A stretch of 52,601 bases of DNA from an uncultured Duodenibacillus sp. (lineage in GTDB: Bacteria > Pseudomonadota > Gammaproteobacteria > Burkholderiales > Burkholderiaceae_F): assembly GCA_944388865.1 (NCBI GenBank), contig CALXKM010000016.1, positions 1 to 52,601 of the forward strand. Direction: 5' to 3'. A program made the position numbers and the translations under genes. The notes under the pieces were generated by a model. That model saw only the letters and a list, made by a program, of their open reading frames with translations, did no database searches and was not told where the DNA came from. This document shows, in pieces, positions 33,040 through 42,133 of the stretch (the stretch's first letter is position 1; every line of letters begins with the position of its first letter).

Positions 33040-34545
33040 ATGTTCAAACGCCTTATTGCTCTGGCTGTCAGCCTCTCGATTGCCGCGCTGCCCGCTCCCT
33101 CCTGTCTGGCTGCCGGTTCCGGCGTAGGACAGTACAACCTGCCGAGTCTGGGCACGGTGGCAGGAGCCGACCTCACGACAATGGACGAGCGGCAGCTCGG
33201 CGAGCAGCTTATGCGCCGCGTGCGCGCCGACGCCTCTTTCATGAGCGACCCGGAAGCGACCGACTACCTCAATCGTCTGGGCTACCGGCTCGTTGCCGCG
33301 GCCGATCCCTCGCCCTACGACTTTTTCTTCTTTCCGATCCGCAACAAGGCGCTCAACGCCTTTGCTCTGCCCGGCGGCTTTATTGCCGTGCACTCCGGAC
33401 TCATCATTGCTGCGCAAAATGAAAGCGAGCTTGCCGGCGTCATCGGACACGAAATCGGACACGTCACGCAGCGCCACATCGCCCGCATGCTGCAGCAAAG
33501 CGAAGGGTCGCTTGCCATGACGCTGGGCTCGATTCTGCTTGCCCTGCTCGCGGCCCGCGCCGGCGGCAGCTCCAGAGGAGACGCCGCCATGGGCATCATG
33601 ATGGGCACGCAGGCGGCAATGATCCAAAACCAGCTTGGGTATTCGCGCGACGCCGAACGCGAGGCCGATCGCGTCGGCTTGCAGAGTCTGCAAAACGCTG
33701 GATTTGATCCGCACGGCATGGAAGCTTTTTTCGAACGCCTGCAAAAAAACAACCGCTGGTACGAGTCGGCAAGCACCTCCTACATCTCGACGCATCCGCT
33801 CACGAACGAACGCATCAGCGACATGCAAAACCGCACGCGCACCCTGCCTGCAGTCAACCACAACGACAGTCTCGACTTCAAGCTCATACAGACGCGCATG
33901 CGCGTGCTGCAGGAGACGCGCTACGACGGATGGCTTTCTGCGCTCAAAAGCTTTGACCTTGAGCTTGCCAAAAAGCCCGATCGCCAGCGCGAAGCCGCAC
34001 TTCGCTACGGCAAGTCGGTTGCTTTAAGCAAAATGAACCGCAACGGCGAAGCCCTCAATGAAGTGCGCCGCGCCAAGACGCTGGCCGCAACGCCCAACAT
34101 CATCATTGACAAGCATGTCAGCGAGCTTGTCTTTTTGACTGCAAAAACAGATGCAGAAAAAAAGAAAGCCATCGAGCTTGCCCGCGACACGGCGCAAAAA
34201 TACCCATACTCGAGCCTTGCGGCCACAAACTATGCCGAGCTTCTTTATCAGGCCGGAGACAATGCCGCCGTCGTCAAATTCATCCGTGAGCAGAAAGCGC
34301 TCGGTAAAAACGATCCCGACTACTACGCTTATCTCGCACGCAGCTACGAAGCACTCGGCCAGAAGTCCATGAGCTACGCCGCCACGGGAGACATGTATGC
34401 GCTCATGCACAATCCGCGCGCGGCCTTGTATCAGTTCGATCTCGCGCAAAAAGCCAACGACGCCGACTTTTACGTCATGAGCGAAATCGACGCCAAACTG
34501 CGAGAACTACGCGAGCAGGTGCTTGCGCTGGACAAAAAAGACTAG
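33040..34545 (+). CDS. bepA: M48-family periplasmic metalloprotease/chaperone, BepA-like
   Basis: Periplasmic zinc protease that assists or degrades stalled outer-membrane proteins such as LptD. The 501-residue protein has a signal peptide (LIALAVSLSIAALPAPSCLA), the zinc motif HEIGH at 137-141, third ligand Glu206 in SRDAEREADRVG, and a C-terminal TPR region from about residue 280 (YGKSVALSKMNRNGEALNEVRRAK, SSLAATNYAELLYQAGDN, YLARSYEALGQ). Length and layout match E. coli BepA (487). ATG 33040 is chosen since the 24 codons before it lie upstream of the signal peptide. Divergent from moaC. Confidence 0.93.
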   Translation: MFKRLIALAVSLSIAALPAPSCLAAGSGVGQYNLPSLGTVAGADLTTMDERQLGEQLMRRVRADASFMSDPEATDYLNRLGYRLVAAADPSPYDFFFFPIRNKALNAFALPGGFIAVHSGLIIAAQNESELAGVIGHEIGHVTQRHIARMLQQSEGSLAMTLGSILLALLAARAGGSSRGDAAMGIMMGTQAAMIQNQLGYSRDAEREADRVGLQSLQNAGFDPHGMEAFFERLQKNNRWYESASTSYISTHPLTNERISDMQNRTRTLPAVNHNDSLDFKLIQTRMRVLQETRYDGWLSALKSFDLELAKKPDRQREAALRYGKSVALSKMNRNGEALNEVRRAKTLAATPNIIIDKHVSELVFLTAKTDAEKKKAIELARDTAQKYPYSSLAATNYAELLYQAGDNAAVVKFIREQKALGKNDPDYYAYLARSYEALGQKSMSYAATGDMYALMHNPRAALYQFDLAQKANDADFYVMSEIDAKLRELREQVLALDKKD

Positions 34546-34560
34546 TCCCAGTGCTGGCGC

Positions 34561-34582
34561 CCGATGCACATCGGCCTTTTTG
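34561..34582 (+). terminator. Terminator of bepA
   Basis: Short stem CCGAT (34561-34565) / ATCGG (34570-34574) followed by CCTTTTTG, 16 bases after the bepA stop codon. The stem is small, so efficiency may be modest. Confidence 0.55.
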
Positions 34583-34803
34583 CTGATGCGCTTTTGGCGA
34601 CGGATTGTGTCAAAATACGGGCCTAACCGGCTCTGACGTCGGCGCCTTCCATTGCCGCGCCCGTCAACGGCCACTTTGATCGTTTTTATCTCAAACGGGC
34701 CGCACTCCCAGAAAACATGCGCCGCGCCCTCTGCCGCGTTGCAGGCAAAGTGAGGCTCGCGGTCTTATTGTGTGCGTGTCCGCTTCTCGTTGTAATTTCC
34801 ACC

Positions 34804-35886
34804 ATGGCTATTGAAGACTATCTGACCATTGCTGAACCTACCGACGAGGTCATCGAAACCGATGCCGTCATCGTCGGCGCCGGCCCTGTGGGCCTTTTCC
34901 AGGTTTTTGAACTCGGCCTTCTTGAAATCAAGGCCCATGTCGTCGACTCGCTTAAAAATGTCGGCGGCCAGTGCATGGAGCTTTATCCCACCAAACCCAT
35001 TTACGACATTCCTGCGGTTCCCGTGTATTCGTCCTACGAACTCACCGAGAACCTCTTAAAGCAGATTCATCCCTTCAGCCCCGTTTTCCATCTTGGCGAG
35101 GAAGTCACGCAAGTGCACAAGCGCGAAGACGGACTTTTTGACGTAGCCACCGACAAGGGCACGAAATTTCTGTGCAAGGTCGTGATCATCGCCGCCGGCG
35201 TCGGCTCCTTTCAGGCCAGACCGCTTCGCGTGCCGGGCATCGAGAAATTCGAAGGCACGCAGCTTCACTACCGCGTGCGCGATCCCGAGATGTTCAACGG
35301 CAAAAACATCGTCATCTGCGGCGGCGGAGACTCGGCGCTTGACTGGACGCTCAACCTTGTGGGCAAAGCAGAAAGCGTCGTGCTTTTGCACAGACGCGAC
35401 GGCTTTAGAGCCGCAGCATCGTCTGTAGCGCGCATGCGCGAGCTGTGCGAAAACTGGGAGATGCAGTTTGAAGTCGGTCAGGTGACCGGCTTTGAGGAAG
35501 CCGACGGCAAGCTCACCGAGATTCGCGTCACGGGCGGCGACGGCGTCGTGCGCCGCATGCCGCTTGACCATCTGCTCGTCTTCTTCGGTCTGCAGCCCAA
35601 GATCGGCCCGATCGCCGAGTGGGGGCTGCAGCTTGAACGCAAGCAAATCGTGGTCGATACCGAAAAATTTGAAAGCTCCATCCCGGGCATTTTTGCCGTG
35701 GGCGACATCAACACCTACCCCGGCAAGAAAAAGCTCATTCTCTCGGGCTTTCATGAATGTGCGCTTGCGGCCTTCGGCGCGAGCAAGTACGTCTTCCCCG
35801 AAAAGAAGGTCTTCTTGCAGTACACAACGACAAGTCCGAAGCTGCACAAGGTGCTTGGCGTTGAAACCCCGACTTTCGACGATTAG
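34804..35886 (+). CDS. Thioredoxin-reductase-like ferredoxin/flavodoxin-NADP reductase
   Basis: 360-residue FAD/NAD(P)H flavoprotein that exchanges electrons between NADPH and ferredoxin. FAD site: [19 protein letters not shown] (residues ~20-38) and the closing [35 protein letters not shown] site: [20 protein letters not shown] near 167, followed by the [11 protein letters not shown] motif. The Cys-x2-Cys of thioredoxin reductase is absent, which places it with YumC-type FNRs. A tail of about 30 residues after the FAD helix includes aromatic residues that stack on the flavin. ATG 34804; the upstream open codons are not used. Confidence 0.92.
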   Translation: MAIEDYLTIAEPTDEVIETDAVIVGAGPVGLFQVFELGLLEIKAHVVDSLKNVGGQCMELYPTKPIYDIPAVPVYSSYELTENLLKQIHPFSPVFHLGEEVTQVHKREDGLFDVATDKGTKFLCKVVIIAAGVGSFQARPLRVPGIEKFEGTQLHYRVRDPEMFNGKNIVICGGGDSALDWTLNLVGKAESVVLLHRRDGFRAAASSVARMRELCENWEMQFEVGQVTGFEEADGKLTEIRVTGGDGVVRRMPLDHLLVFFGLQPKIGPIAEWGLQLERKQIVVDTEKFESSIPGIFAVGDINTYPGKKKLILSGFHECALAAFGASKYVFPEKKVFLQYTTTSPKLHKVLGVETPTFDD

Positions 35887-35904
35887 TCAGCGAGTTCAAA
35901 GCAA

Positions 35905-35940
35905 GGCCTCGAGGCGAAAGATCTGCCCGAGGCCTTTTTT
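35905..35940 (+). terminator. Terminator of the ferredoxin-NADP reductase gene
   Basis: Perfect stem GGCCTCG (35905-35911) / CGAGGCC (35928-35934) followed by six T. It lies just after the reductase stop codon, between two convergent genes. Confidence 0.88.
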
Positions 35941-35945
35941 ACGCC

Positions 35946-36788
35946 TTATTGCTCTCCGACTTTGGCCATTTCCCGGTTGCGCAGTTCCCGCGCCTGAGAG
36001 CCGAACGCATCCTCAAAGCGTTCTATGGCGTCAATGATGGGAGCATCGAGAAAATGCCGCGCAATTTCGATGTCTTCGGCAGGTACTCCGTAGGCAGCCT
36101 CAGCGATCGACCCGGCAATGCAGGCAATCGTGTCGGAGTCTCCTCCAATGGAGATGGCCCCGCGAATGGTGTCGTTGTAGTCGACTCCCTCAAAGAATGC
36201 TTCCAGAGCCTGCGGCACAGAGCCTTGCGTGCTTGCGCTAAAGCCATAGTAGGGCCGGATGGCATCCAGAGAAAACTCCAGACAGTAGTAGTTGGCTTCG
36301 ATATAGTTTCGAATGCGCTCTTTTGGGGCACCTGTTCGGGCAAGGAAAATGGCGCTTGCCACGGCCTCGGCGCCGTGCACAGCCTGAGGATAGTTGTGCG
36401 TGACGACGCTTACCGTACGAGCAAGCTCCTGCGCCTGCTGCAGGCTCGAGGCCGCCCACGCGCAAGGGCTCACGCGCATGGATGCTCCGTTGCCCCAGCT
36501 TCCGTAGGGCTGCAGAGAACTCTGCCGCACCCAGCGCAAAAACCGATCGCCGTAGCCTCGTCCAGGATAGCTCTCGCACCAGCGTCGGAGCGCCTGCACT
36601 GTTTCGGCCGACAAGTCGCGCCCAGGATCCCTGCGGCAGATGACCAGCGCGTCGGCCACCGCGGCCGTAAGCACAGTGTCGTCCGTAAACCGGCAGTCTT
36701 CACCAAAAAATACGAAATTTCTCGACTTGTAGTTGTCAAACTCAAAACGAGATCCGATGATGTCGCCGATGACTGCGCCCCAAAGCAT
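35946..36788 (-). CDS. ADP-ribosylglycohydrolase family protein (DraG-like)
   Basis: 280-residue Mg2+-dependent hydrolase of the DraG/ARH family, which removes ADP-ribose from proteins or cleaves related ADP-ribose bonds. The metal motifs are intact: WGAVIGDIIGSRFEF at the start, FTDDTVLTAAVADAL (about residues 33-47) and ISIGGDSDTIACIAGSIAEAAYG near residue 215. No nitrogenase or DraT gene is in the window, so the client differs from classical DraG. ATG 36788. It is divergent from nadK across a 208-base gap. Confidence 0.88.
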   Translation of the reverse strand: MLWGAVIGDIIGSRFEFDNYKSRNFVFFGEDCRFTDDTVLTAAVADALVICRRDPGRDLSAETVQALRRWCESYPGRGYGDRFLRWVRQSSLQPYGSWGNGASMRVSPCAWAASSLQQAQELARTVSVVTHNYPQAVHGAEAVASAIFLARTGAPKERIRNYIEANYYCLEFSLDAIRPYYGFSASTQGSVPQALEAFFEGVDYNDTIRGAISIGGDSDTIACIAGSIAEAAYGVPAEDIEIARHFLDAPIIDAIERFEDAFGSQARELRNREMAKVGEQ

Positions 36789-36996
36789 TGTCTGTCGTCC
36801 CGCAGCCGTTGCTGCTAAAAAACTCTTTCCTTGTGCGAATCGTACACGCAAAAAAACATGAGCGGCTTTCCAGGCTCCTTTGAGCAATCTTCGTTTTGTT
36901 AGACTTGGAGCAAGTTTGTTGAACGCGCGTCTTTTTTGCAGTTCTTGCCCTTGATTCCGACAAGACTGCGCCAGCAGGACCGATACAGAACACTTT

Positions 36997-37953
36997 ATGC
37001 AAAGCTTTGAACACGTTGCCGTCATCGCCAAACCCAACGGCAACATTGCCTGCTATGTGCAGGAACTCATCAAAATCATCGAAAAAAACGGCTGCAAGCC
37101 CTATCTCGATGAAAATGCAATCCGCCACATGCCCCAGCCCGGCCGCTACGAGTCGGGCCCCGTACATGAAATTGCGCGTGAATGCGAAGCGGCCATCGCC
37201 ATCGGCGGCGACGGCACGATGCTCGGCGCCGCTCGCATGCTTGCCCCCTACAGCCTGCCCGTGATCGGCATCAACGCCGGACGGCTCGGCTTCATCACCG
37301 ACATTGTGATTGAGGACATGCGGCGTTTGGTTCCGAGCATGCTCACCGGACACTACACGGTCGACAGCCGCAGCATGCTCGCCGGCGAGGTCTACCGCAA
37401 CGGCGAGAAGCTTTTTCAGGAACACAGCGTCAACGACATCGGCATCAGCCACGGCCGCGCTCTGGGCATGGTCGAATACACGGTCTACGTCGACGGTCTG
37501 CAGATGGCCGTGCAGCACGCCGACGGCGTCATCGTGAGCACGGCCACGGGATCGACGGCCTACGCCATGGCCGCCGGCGGCCCCATCATGCATCCGCAAT
37601 GCAAAAACATGCTGCTTGTGCCTGTGGCGCCGCACACCCTTTCAAACCGTCCCATCGTTCTGAGCTCTCGCTCGGTCATCGACATCGAAGTCAACGAAAC
37701 CCGAAGCGCCGTAGCAAGCTTTGACGCGCAAGTGCTCTTTGACGTCGTTGCCGGCGACGTGCTGCGCGTCTATGTAAGTCCCTACACCTTTACGATGCTG
37801 CACCCCGTGGGCTACAACCACTTCGACTTGCTTCGACGCAAGCTCAAGTGGAACTACCTGCCCAAGGCCGAACGTCCGATTCATACGCCGGTCGACAAGC
37901 AGACGGCGCCTGCCGTCATCCGCGCTCCCGTTCCCGTCAGCAAAAACCGATAA
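36997..37953 (+). CDS. nadK: NAD kinase
   Basis: Phosphorylates NAD to NADP. The 318-residue protein has the GGDGTML motif near residue 69, the INAGRLGFITD segment, NDIGISHGRALGM, and GVIVSTATGSTAYAMAAGGPIMHP, all diagnostic for NadK. About 20 residues longer than usual at the C-terminus (HTPVDKQTAPAVIRAPVPVSKNR, basic and Pro-rich). It is the first gene of the nadK-recN-alr run; recN starts 20 bases after its stop codon. The nadK-recN order is common in betaproteobacteria. Confidence 0.96.
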   Translation: MQSFEHVAVIAKPNGNIACYVQELIKIIEKNGCKPYLDENAIRHMPQPGRYESGPVHEIARECEAAIAIGGDGTMLGAARMLAPYSLPVIGINAGRLGFITDIVIEDMRRLVPSMLTGHYTVDSRSMLAGEVYRNGEKLFQEHSVNDIGISHGRALGMVEYTVYVDGLQMAVQHADGVIVSTATGSTAYAMAAGGPIMHPQCKNMLLVPVAPHTLSNRPIVLSSRSVIDIEVNETRSAVASFDAQVLFDVVAGDVLRVYVSPYTFTMLHPVGYNHFDLLRRKLKWNYLPKAERPIHTPVDKQTAPAVIRAPVPVSKNR

Positions 37954-37973
37954 TTTTCTTTTGTGCGTGCAGC

Positions 37974-39653
37974 ATGCTTGAACTTCTGACTTTAAAAGAC
38001 TTCGTCATCGTCTCTTCGCTCGACATTGAGGCAGAAAAAGGACTGACTTGCCTGACGGGCGAAACCGGCGCAGGCAAGTCGATTCTCATCGATGCGCTTG
38101 AATTTGTCCTCGGCGCCAGAGGCGATCCAACCGTGATTCGCGAGGGCGCCCAGCGCACCGAAGTCTGCGCGCAGTTTACGGTCGTACCTCGAGCTCGAAG
38201 CTGGCTTCAAAACGCGGGCTTTGAGGAGTGCGACACAGTATTGCTGCGCCGCACAATTGATACCAAAGGGCGCTCGCGCGCCTGGATCAACGCCACGCCC
38301 GTGACGATTACTCAAGCCAGAGAGCTCGGCGAGCGGCTCGTCGACATTCACGGCCAGCACGCGCATCAGTCTCTTTTAAAGCCTGCCTACCAAACGCAGC
38401 TTGTTGATGGATTCGGCGCCACCAAAGCCCTTCGCACGGCTGTTCGCGACGCCTGGCTTGCCTGGCAGCACCGTCTGCGGCTGCTGACCGAGGCGACCGA
38501 AGATCAGGAAAAACTGCAATCCGAAGCCGAGCGTCTGGGCTGGATCAACGAAGTCTACGAAGAGCTCCAGCCCCAGGAAGGCGAATGGGAGCGAATCAGC
38601 CAAGAGCACCAGCTCTTATCAAACAGCGCCGACATCGTGCAAAACATCCGCCATGCGCTTGAGTGTCTGCGCGAGGGACAAGAGAGCGCCTCGCAGCTCG
38701 TTTCAACAGCCCAAACAGAACTTGCTGCCGCCTCTCGCTTTGATGAATCCTGCGCACAGTTTGAAGCGGCCCTGTCGCAAGCCGCGGTGATCATCGACGA
38801 CACCGCACGAGACATCTCGCACCACCTCGATCGCTTTGACGTCGATGAAGAGCACTTTGCCGAAATCGATGAACGGCTCAACAGCTACTGGAGAGTCTCG
38901 CGCAAATTTCACCGCACGCCCGAAGAGCTCTACGCGCACTGGCAGGAAACCCGCGAGAGGCTGCATCAAATTGAGCTTTCAAGCGATATTGAAGCGCTAA
39001 AAAAAGCGGAGGCTCAGTGCAAGAAAGTCTATCTTGAAGAGGCCGCCAAGCTCACGCATGCGCGACGCGAGGCTGCCGCCAAACTGTCTGCGGCGGTAAC
39101 GGCTGAGATGCAGACGCTTTCGATGGTCGGAGGCAAGCTCGAAATCGCCCTCAACCCCTGCGAGCCACGCTCCTCCGGCGTTGAATCCTGTGAGTTTTTG
39201 GTAAGCGGCCACGCCGGCGCCACGCCCAGGCCGCTCATCAAGGTAGCCTCCGGCGGCGAGCTTGCCCGAATTTCGCTAGCTATTGCCGTCATCACCGCAC
39301 AGATCACGCCCGTGCCTACGCTTATTTTCGATGAAGTCGACACGGGCATCGGCGGAGCCGTCGCCGAAGTCGTTGGGCGTCTTCTTCGCCGGCTCGGCAA
39401 CACGCGTCAGGTGCTGTGCGTCACGCACTTGCCTCAAGTTGCTGCCTGTGCGCACCAGCAGTGGCTTGTGCACAAGCACACCGAGGACAACGTGACGACA
39501 AGCTCCCTTAAGCCTCTCTCGGCGCAGGAGCGCGTCTCTGAAATTGCCCGAATGATGGGCGGCCGGGTCATTACCGAGGCCACCCTCACGACGGCCGCCG
39601 AATTGATCGACAACGCCGCCAAGGACGATCCTAGACCTAAGAGCGGCGCATAA
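37974..39653 (+). CDS. recN: DNA repair protein RecN
   Basis: SMC-like ATPase in recombinational repair of double-strand breaks. The 559-residue protein has Walker A GETGAGKSI at about residues 29-37, the RecN N-terminal FVIVSSLDIEAEKGLTCLTG, a long coiled-coil middle, the ABC signature VASGGELARISLAI and Walker B TLIFDEVDTGIGG, then the D-loop region VTHLPQVAACA. ATG 37974 directly follows nadK. Length is normal for RecN (about 550). Confidence 0.96.
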   Translation: MLELLTLKDFVIVSSLDIEAEKGLTCLTGETGAGKSILIDALEFVLGARGDPTVIREGAQRTEVCAQFTVVPRARSWLQNAGFEECDTVLLRRTIDTKGRSRAWINATPVTITQARELGERLVDIHGQHAHQSLLKPAYQTQLVDGFGATKALRTAVRDAWLAWQHRLRLLTEATEDQEKLQSEAERLGWINEVYEELQPQEGEWERISQEHQLLSNSADIVQNIRHALECLREGQESASQLVSTAQTELAAASRFDESCAQFEAALSQAAVIIDDTARDISHHLDRFDVDEEHFAEIDERLNSYWRVSRKFHRTPEELYAHWQETRERLHQIELSSDIEALKKAEAQCKKVYLEEAAKLTHARREAAAKLSAAVTAEMQTLSMVGGKLEIALNPCEPRSSGVESCEFLVSGHAGATPRPLIKVASGGELARISLAIAVITAQITPVPTLIFDEVDTGIGGAVAEVVGRLLRRLGNTRQVLCVTHLPQVAACAHQQWLVHKHTEDNVTTSSLKPLSAQERVSEIARMMGGRVITEATLTTAAELIDNAAKDDPRPKSGA

Positions 39654-39689
39654 TTGCAGACTCTCAATAGAGTTTTGCAAAGGCCTCTC

Positions 39690-40766
39690 ATGTCCAGACC
39701 TATTTCTGTTGTGATTCACATCGATGCCTTGCGGCACAACCTCGCACGGCTGCGCGAGGCCGCCCGCGGCCGCACGCTTTGGGCCGTCGTCAAGGCAAAT
39801 GCCTACGGGCACGGTCTTGAAAACGCCGTGTGCGGCTTTGCCGAGGCCGACGGACTCGCCATGCTCGATGCCAGCGAAGCCAGACGCGCAAGAGCCGCTG
39901 GCTGGAAAAAACGTCTTTTAATGCTCGAAGGTTTTTTTGACGCTGCCGACGCGCACGAGCTCGAGCGGCTCGGCGCCGAGCCCGTCATTCATTCCCGCTG
40001 GCAAATTGAACTTTTGAAGTCCGCGCCGCACTCGAACCTCAAAGTGCACGTCAAGATCAATTCGGGCATGAACCGACTGGGCTTCATGCCCGAAGAAGCC
40101 TGCGGCGTCATCAACGAGATCGGCTCCATCCCGGGCGTTGAAGTGCTCGATGCCGTGACGCACTTTGCCAATGCCGAACGGCCTTTTGGATGCGACTCTG
40201 CCGCAAGCGTTTCCGAGCAGCTCAAACGCATGCAGAGCATTGCCGCAACCGAAGAGCTTTGCATGGCCAATTCTGCCGCAGGTCTGCTGCAGCCTGACGT
40301 TAAAGGAAATGGTCTGCGCGCGGGCATTGCCCTCTACGGCATCAGTCCTTTGGGTGAAGTCTCATCTCAGGAGCTAGGCTTGCGGCCTGCCATGACGCTT
40401 AGCGCCGACATCATTGCTCTGCGCACCGTCTGCCGCGGCGAAGCTGTGGGCTACGGCAGTCGTTGGGTTGCGCAAAGAGACTCGCGCATCGCCGTCGTAG
40501 CCTGCGGCTACGCCGACGGCTATCCGCGCTCGATGCCCGATGGCGCTCCCGTCTGGGTTGAAGGCAAAAAGGCGCCCCTTGCCGGCGCCGTCTCCATGGA
40601 CATGCTCACAATTGACGTGACCGATGTGCCGCAGGCCCGAATCGGTAGCCCCGTCGAACTCTGGGGCGAGCACATCTGCGTCAACGACCTCGCTTGCCGC
40701 TGCGGCACCATCGGCTATGAACTGCTGTGCGCCGTTGCCAGCCGCGTTCCGGTCTCTTCCGACTGA
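39690..40766 (+). CDS. alr: Alanine racemase
   Basis: PLP enzyme that makes D-alanine for peptidoglycan. The 358 residues have the PLP-lysine motif WAVVKANAYGHG near residue 31, VHVKINSGMNRLGF, the ANSAAGLL block, LRAGIALYGISPL, and the catalytic tyrosine region GEAVGYGSRWVA near 255 plus AGAVSMDMLTIDV. ATG 39690 is preferred over an upstream in-frame TTG that lies against the recN stop codon. Third gene of the nadK-recN-alr run. Confidence 0.96.
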   Translation: MSRPISVVIHIDALRHNLARLREAARGRTLWAVVKANAYGHGLENAVCGFAEADGLAMLDASEARRARAAGWKKRLLMLEGFFDAADAHELERLGAEPVIHSRWQIELLKSAPHSNLKVHVKINSGMNRLGFMPEEACGVINEIGSIPGVEVLDAVTHFANAERPFGCDSAASVSEQLKRMQSIAATEELCMANSAAGLLQPDVKGNGLRAGIALYGISPLGEVSSQELGLRPAMTLSADIIALRTVCRGEAVGYGSRWVAQRDSRIAVVACGYADGYPRSMPDGAPVWVEGKKAPLAGAVSMDMLTIDVTDVPQARIGSPVELWGEHICVNDLACRCGTIGYELLCAVASRVPVSSD

Positions 40767-40786
40767 GCGCTCTCCTGCAAAAGACA

Positions 40787-40820
40787 ACGGGCCGCGCTCC
40801 ACAAAAAGAAGCCGGCCCGT
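40787..40820. terminator. Hairpin between convergent alr and apbC
   Basis: Perfect stem ACGGGCCG (40787-40794) / CGGCCCGT (40813-40820). Neither flank has a clean T-run in the needed position (leftwards: TGTCTTTTG), so it is either a weak terminator or a 3'-end protecting structure. Confidence 0.5.
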
Positions 40821-40841
40821 GAAAAAACAAGCAAACAAAGG

Positions 40842-41924
40842 CTAGTCGTTGACGACCTTCACCGAAGGAATGATGCGGCTCATATCCTTGGCCGTCTGAG
40901 CAACAGCAGCTGCCGCCTTGAGGGCGATCTCGCGATAAATCTTAGCCGCGGTGCCGTCGGGATCAGCCGCAACGCTCGGACAACCGCTGTCGGCCTGTTC
41001 GCGAATCTTGGCATCAAGCGGTAGTTGACCAAGCACTGGCACCTTGTACTGCTCGCTCATGCGGCGCGCGCCGCCTTCTCCGAAAATGTGCTCCATGTGT
41101 CCGCACTTGGGGCAGACGTACATCGCCATGTTTTCCACGATGCCGAGCACGGGCACGTTGACTTTCTCGAACATGCGCAGTCCCTTCTTGGCATCGAGCA
41201 GCGCAATATCCTGCGGCGTCGTGACGACAATGGCGCCCGTCACGGGCACAGACTGCGACAGCGTCAACTGAATGTCGCCCGTTCCCGGCGGCATGTCGAT
41301 GACCAGATAGTCCAAATTGTCCCAGGCAGTTTGATTCAAAAGCTGCGTGAGCGCCTGAGCGACGAGCGGACCGCGCCAGATCATGGGCTCATCCGGGGAA
41401 ATCATGAAGCCGATGGAATTGATCTGCAGTCCCTTGGCTTCAATCGGATCCATATTGACGCCGTCGGCGCTTGTAGGCTGTCCTTCGGCGCCAAGCATCG
41501 TGGGCTGCGAGGGTCCATAAATATCGGCATCGAGCATGCCCACGCGAGCGCCTTCTGCGGCAAGCGCCAGCGCAAGATTGGCGGCAACCGTTGATTTGCC
41601 CACCCCGCCCTTGCCTGAACTCACCGCAATGATGTTTTTGACATTGGCAAGGGTTTTGAGCGTGCGCTGCACGCGGTGAGAAATGATCTCGCCCGAAACT
41701 GTGATGAGTACGTTCTTAGCGCCCGCCTCAAGAAGAGCCTTCTTGACGCGGCTTTCGGTTTCGGCGCCCACCGACTTGACGGGATAGCCCGGCGCGACGG
41801 TAAGCGCAACGCTGTCGCCGTCAACGACGACATTTTTAATGGCTTTGTAGTTGCTAAGCGGTTGGTTGCAGACCGGTTCCTCTACGGCTCCGGCGATGGC
41901 GACGACTTGATCGTTGGTCAGCAT
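40842..41924 (-). CDS. apbC: Mrp/ApbC-family Fe-S cluster carrier ATPase
   Basis: 360-residue P-loop protein that carries and inserts 4Fe-4S clusters. An N-terminal MIP18-like domain (LTNDQVVAIAGAV..., about 100 residues) precedes the deviant Walker A IAVSSGKGGVGKSTVA, the DADIYGPSQPTMLG switch, the DYLVIDMPPGTGD Walker B, and the cluster-binding Cys-x2-Cys in YVCPKCGHMEHIF. ATG 41924 gives the normal length; the open frame continues 55 codons upstream into the divergent metG promoter. Divergent from metG. Confidence 0.95.
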   Translation of the reverse strand: MLTNDQVVAIAGAVEEPVCNQPLSNYKAIKNVVVDGDSVALTVAPGYPVKSVGAETESRVKKALLEAGAKNVLITVSGEIISHRVQRTLKTLANVKNIIAVSSGKGGVGKSTVAANLALALAAEGARVGMLDADIYGPSQPTMLGAEGQPTSADGVNMDPIEAKGLQINSIGFMISPDEPMIWRGPLVAQALTQLLNQTAWDNLDYLVIDMPPGTGDIQLTLSQSVPVTGAIVVTTPQDIALLDAKKGLRMFEKVNVPVLGIVENMAMYVCPKCGHMEHIFGEGGARRMSEQYKVPVLGQLPLDAKIREQADSGCPSVAADPDGTAAKIYREIALKAAAAVAQTAKDMSRIIPSVKVVND

Positions 41925-42133
41925 GGGAATTTCTTTCGTTTTGATTGCACGACTTACTGCCCGCCGTTGAGAGGGGGACTTCATCAGTGAGAAACTCGAC
42001 CAATTTGAAGCAAAACCCATCCTGCGGGAATAGAATTGAATGTTACGCCAAAAATGACCCTTTCTACGAAAGGTTATTTGTCGGCGCATTTTTGATTTTT
42101 GTGTTTTTATTTACAACCATTCTGCATCTTCTC

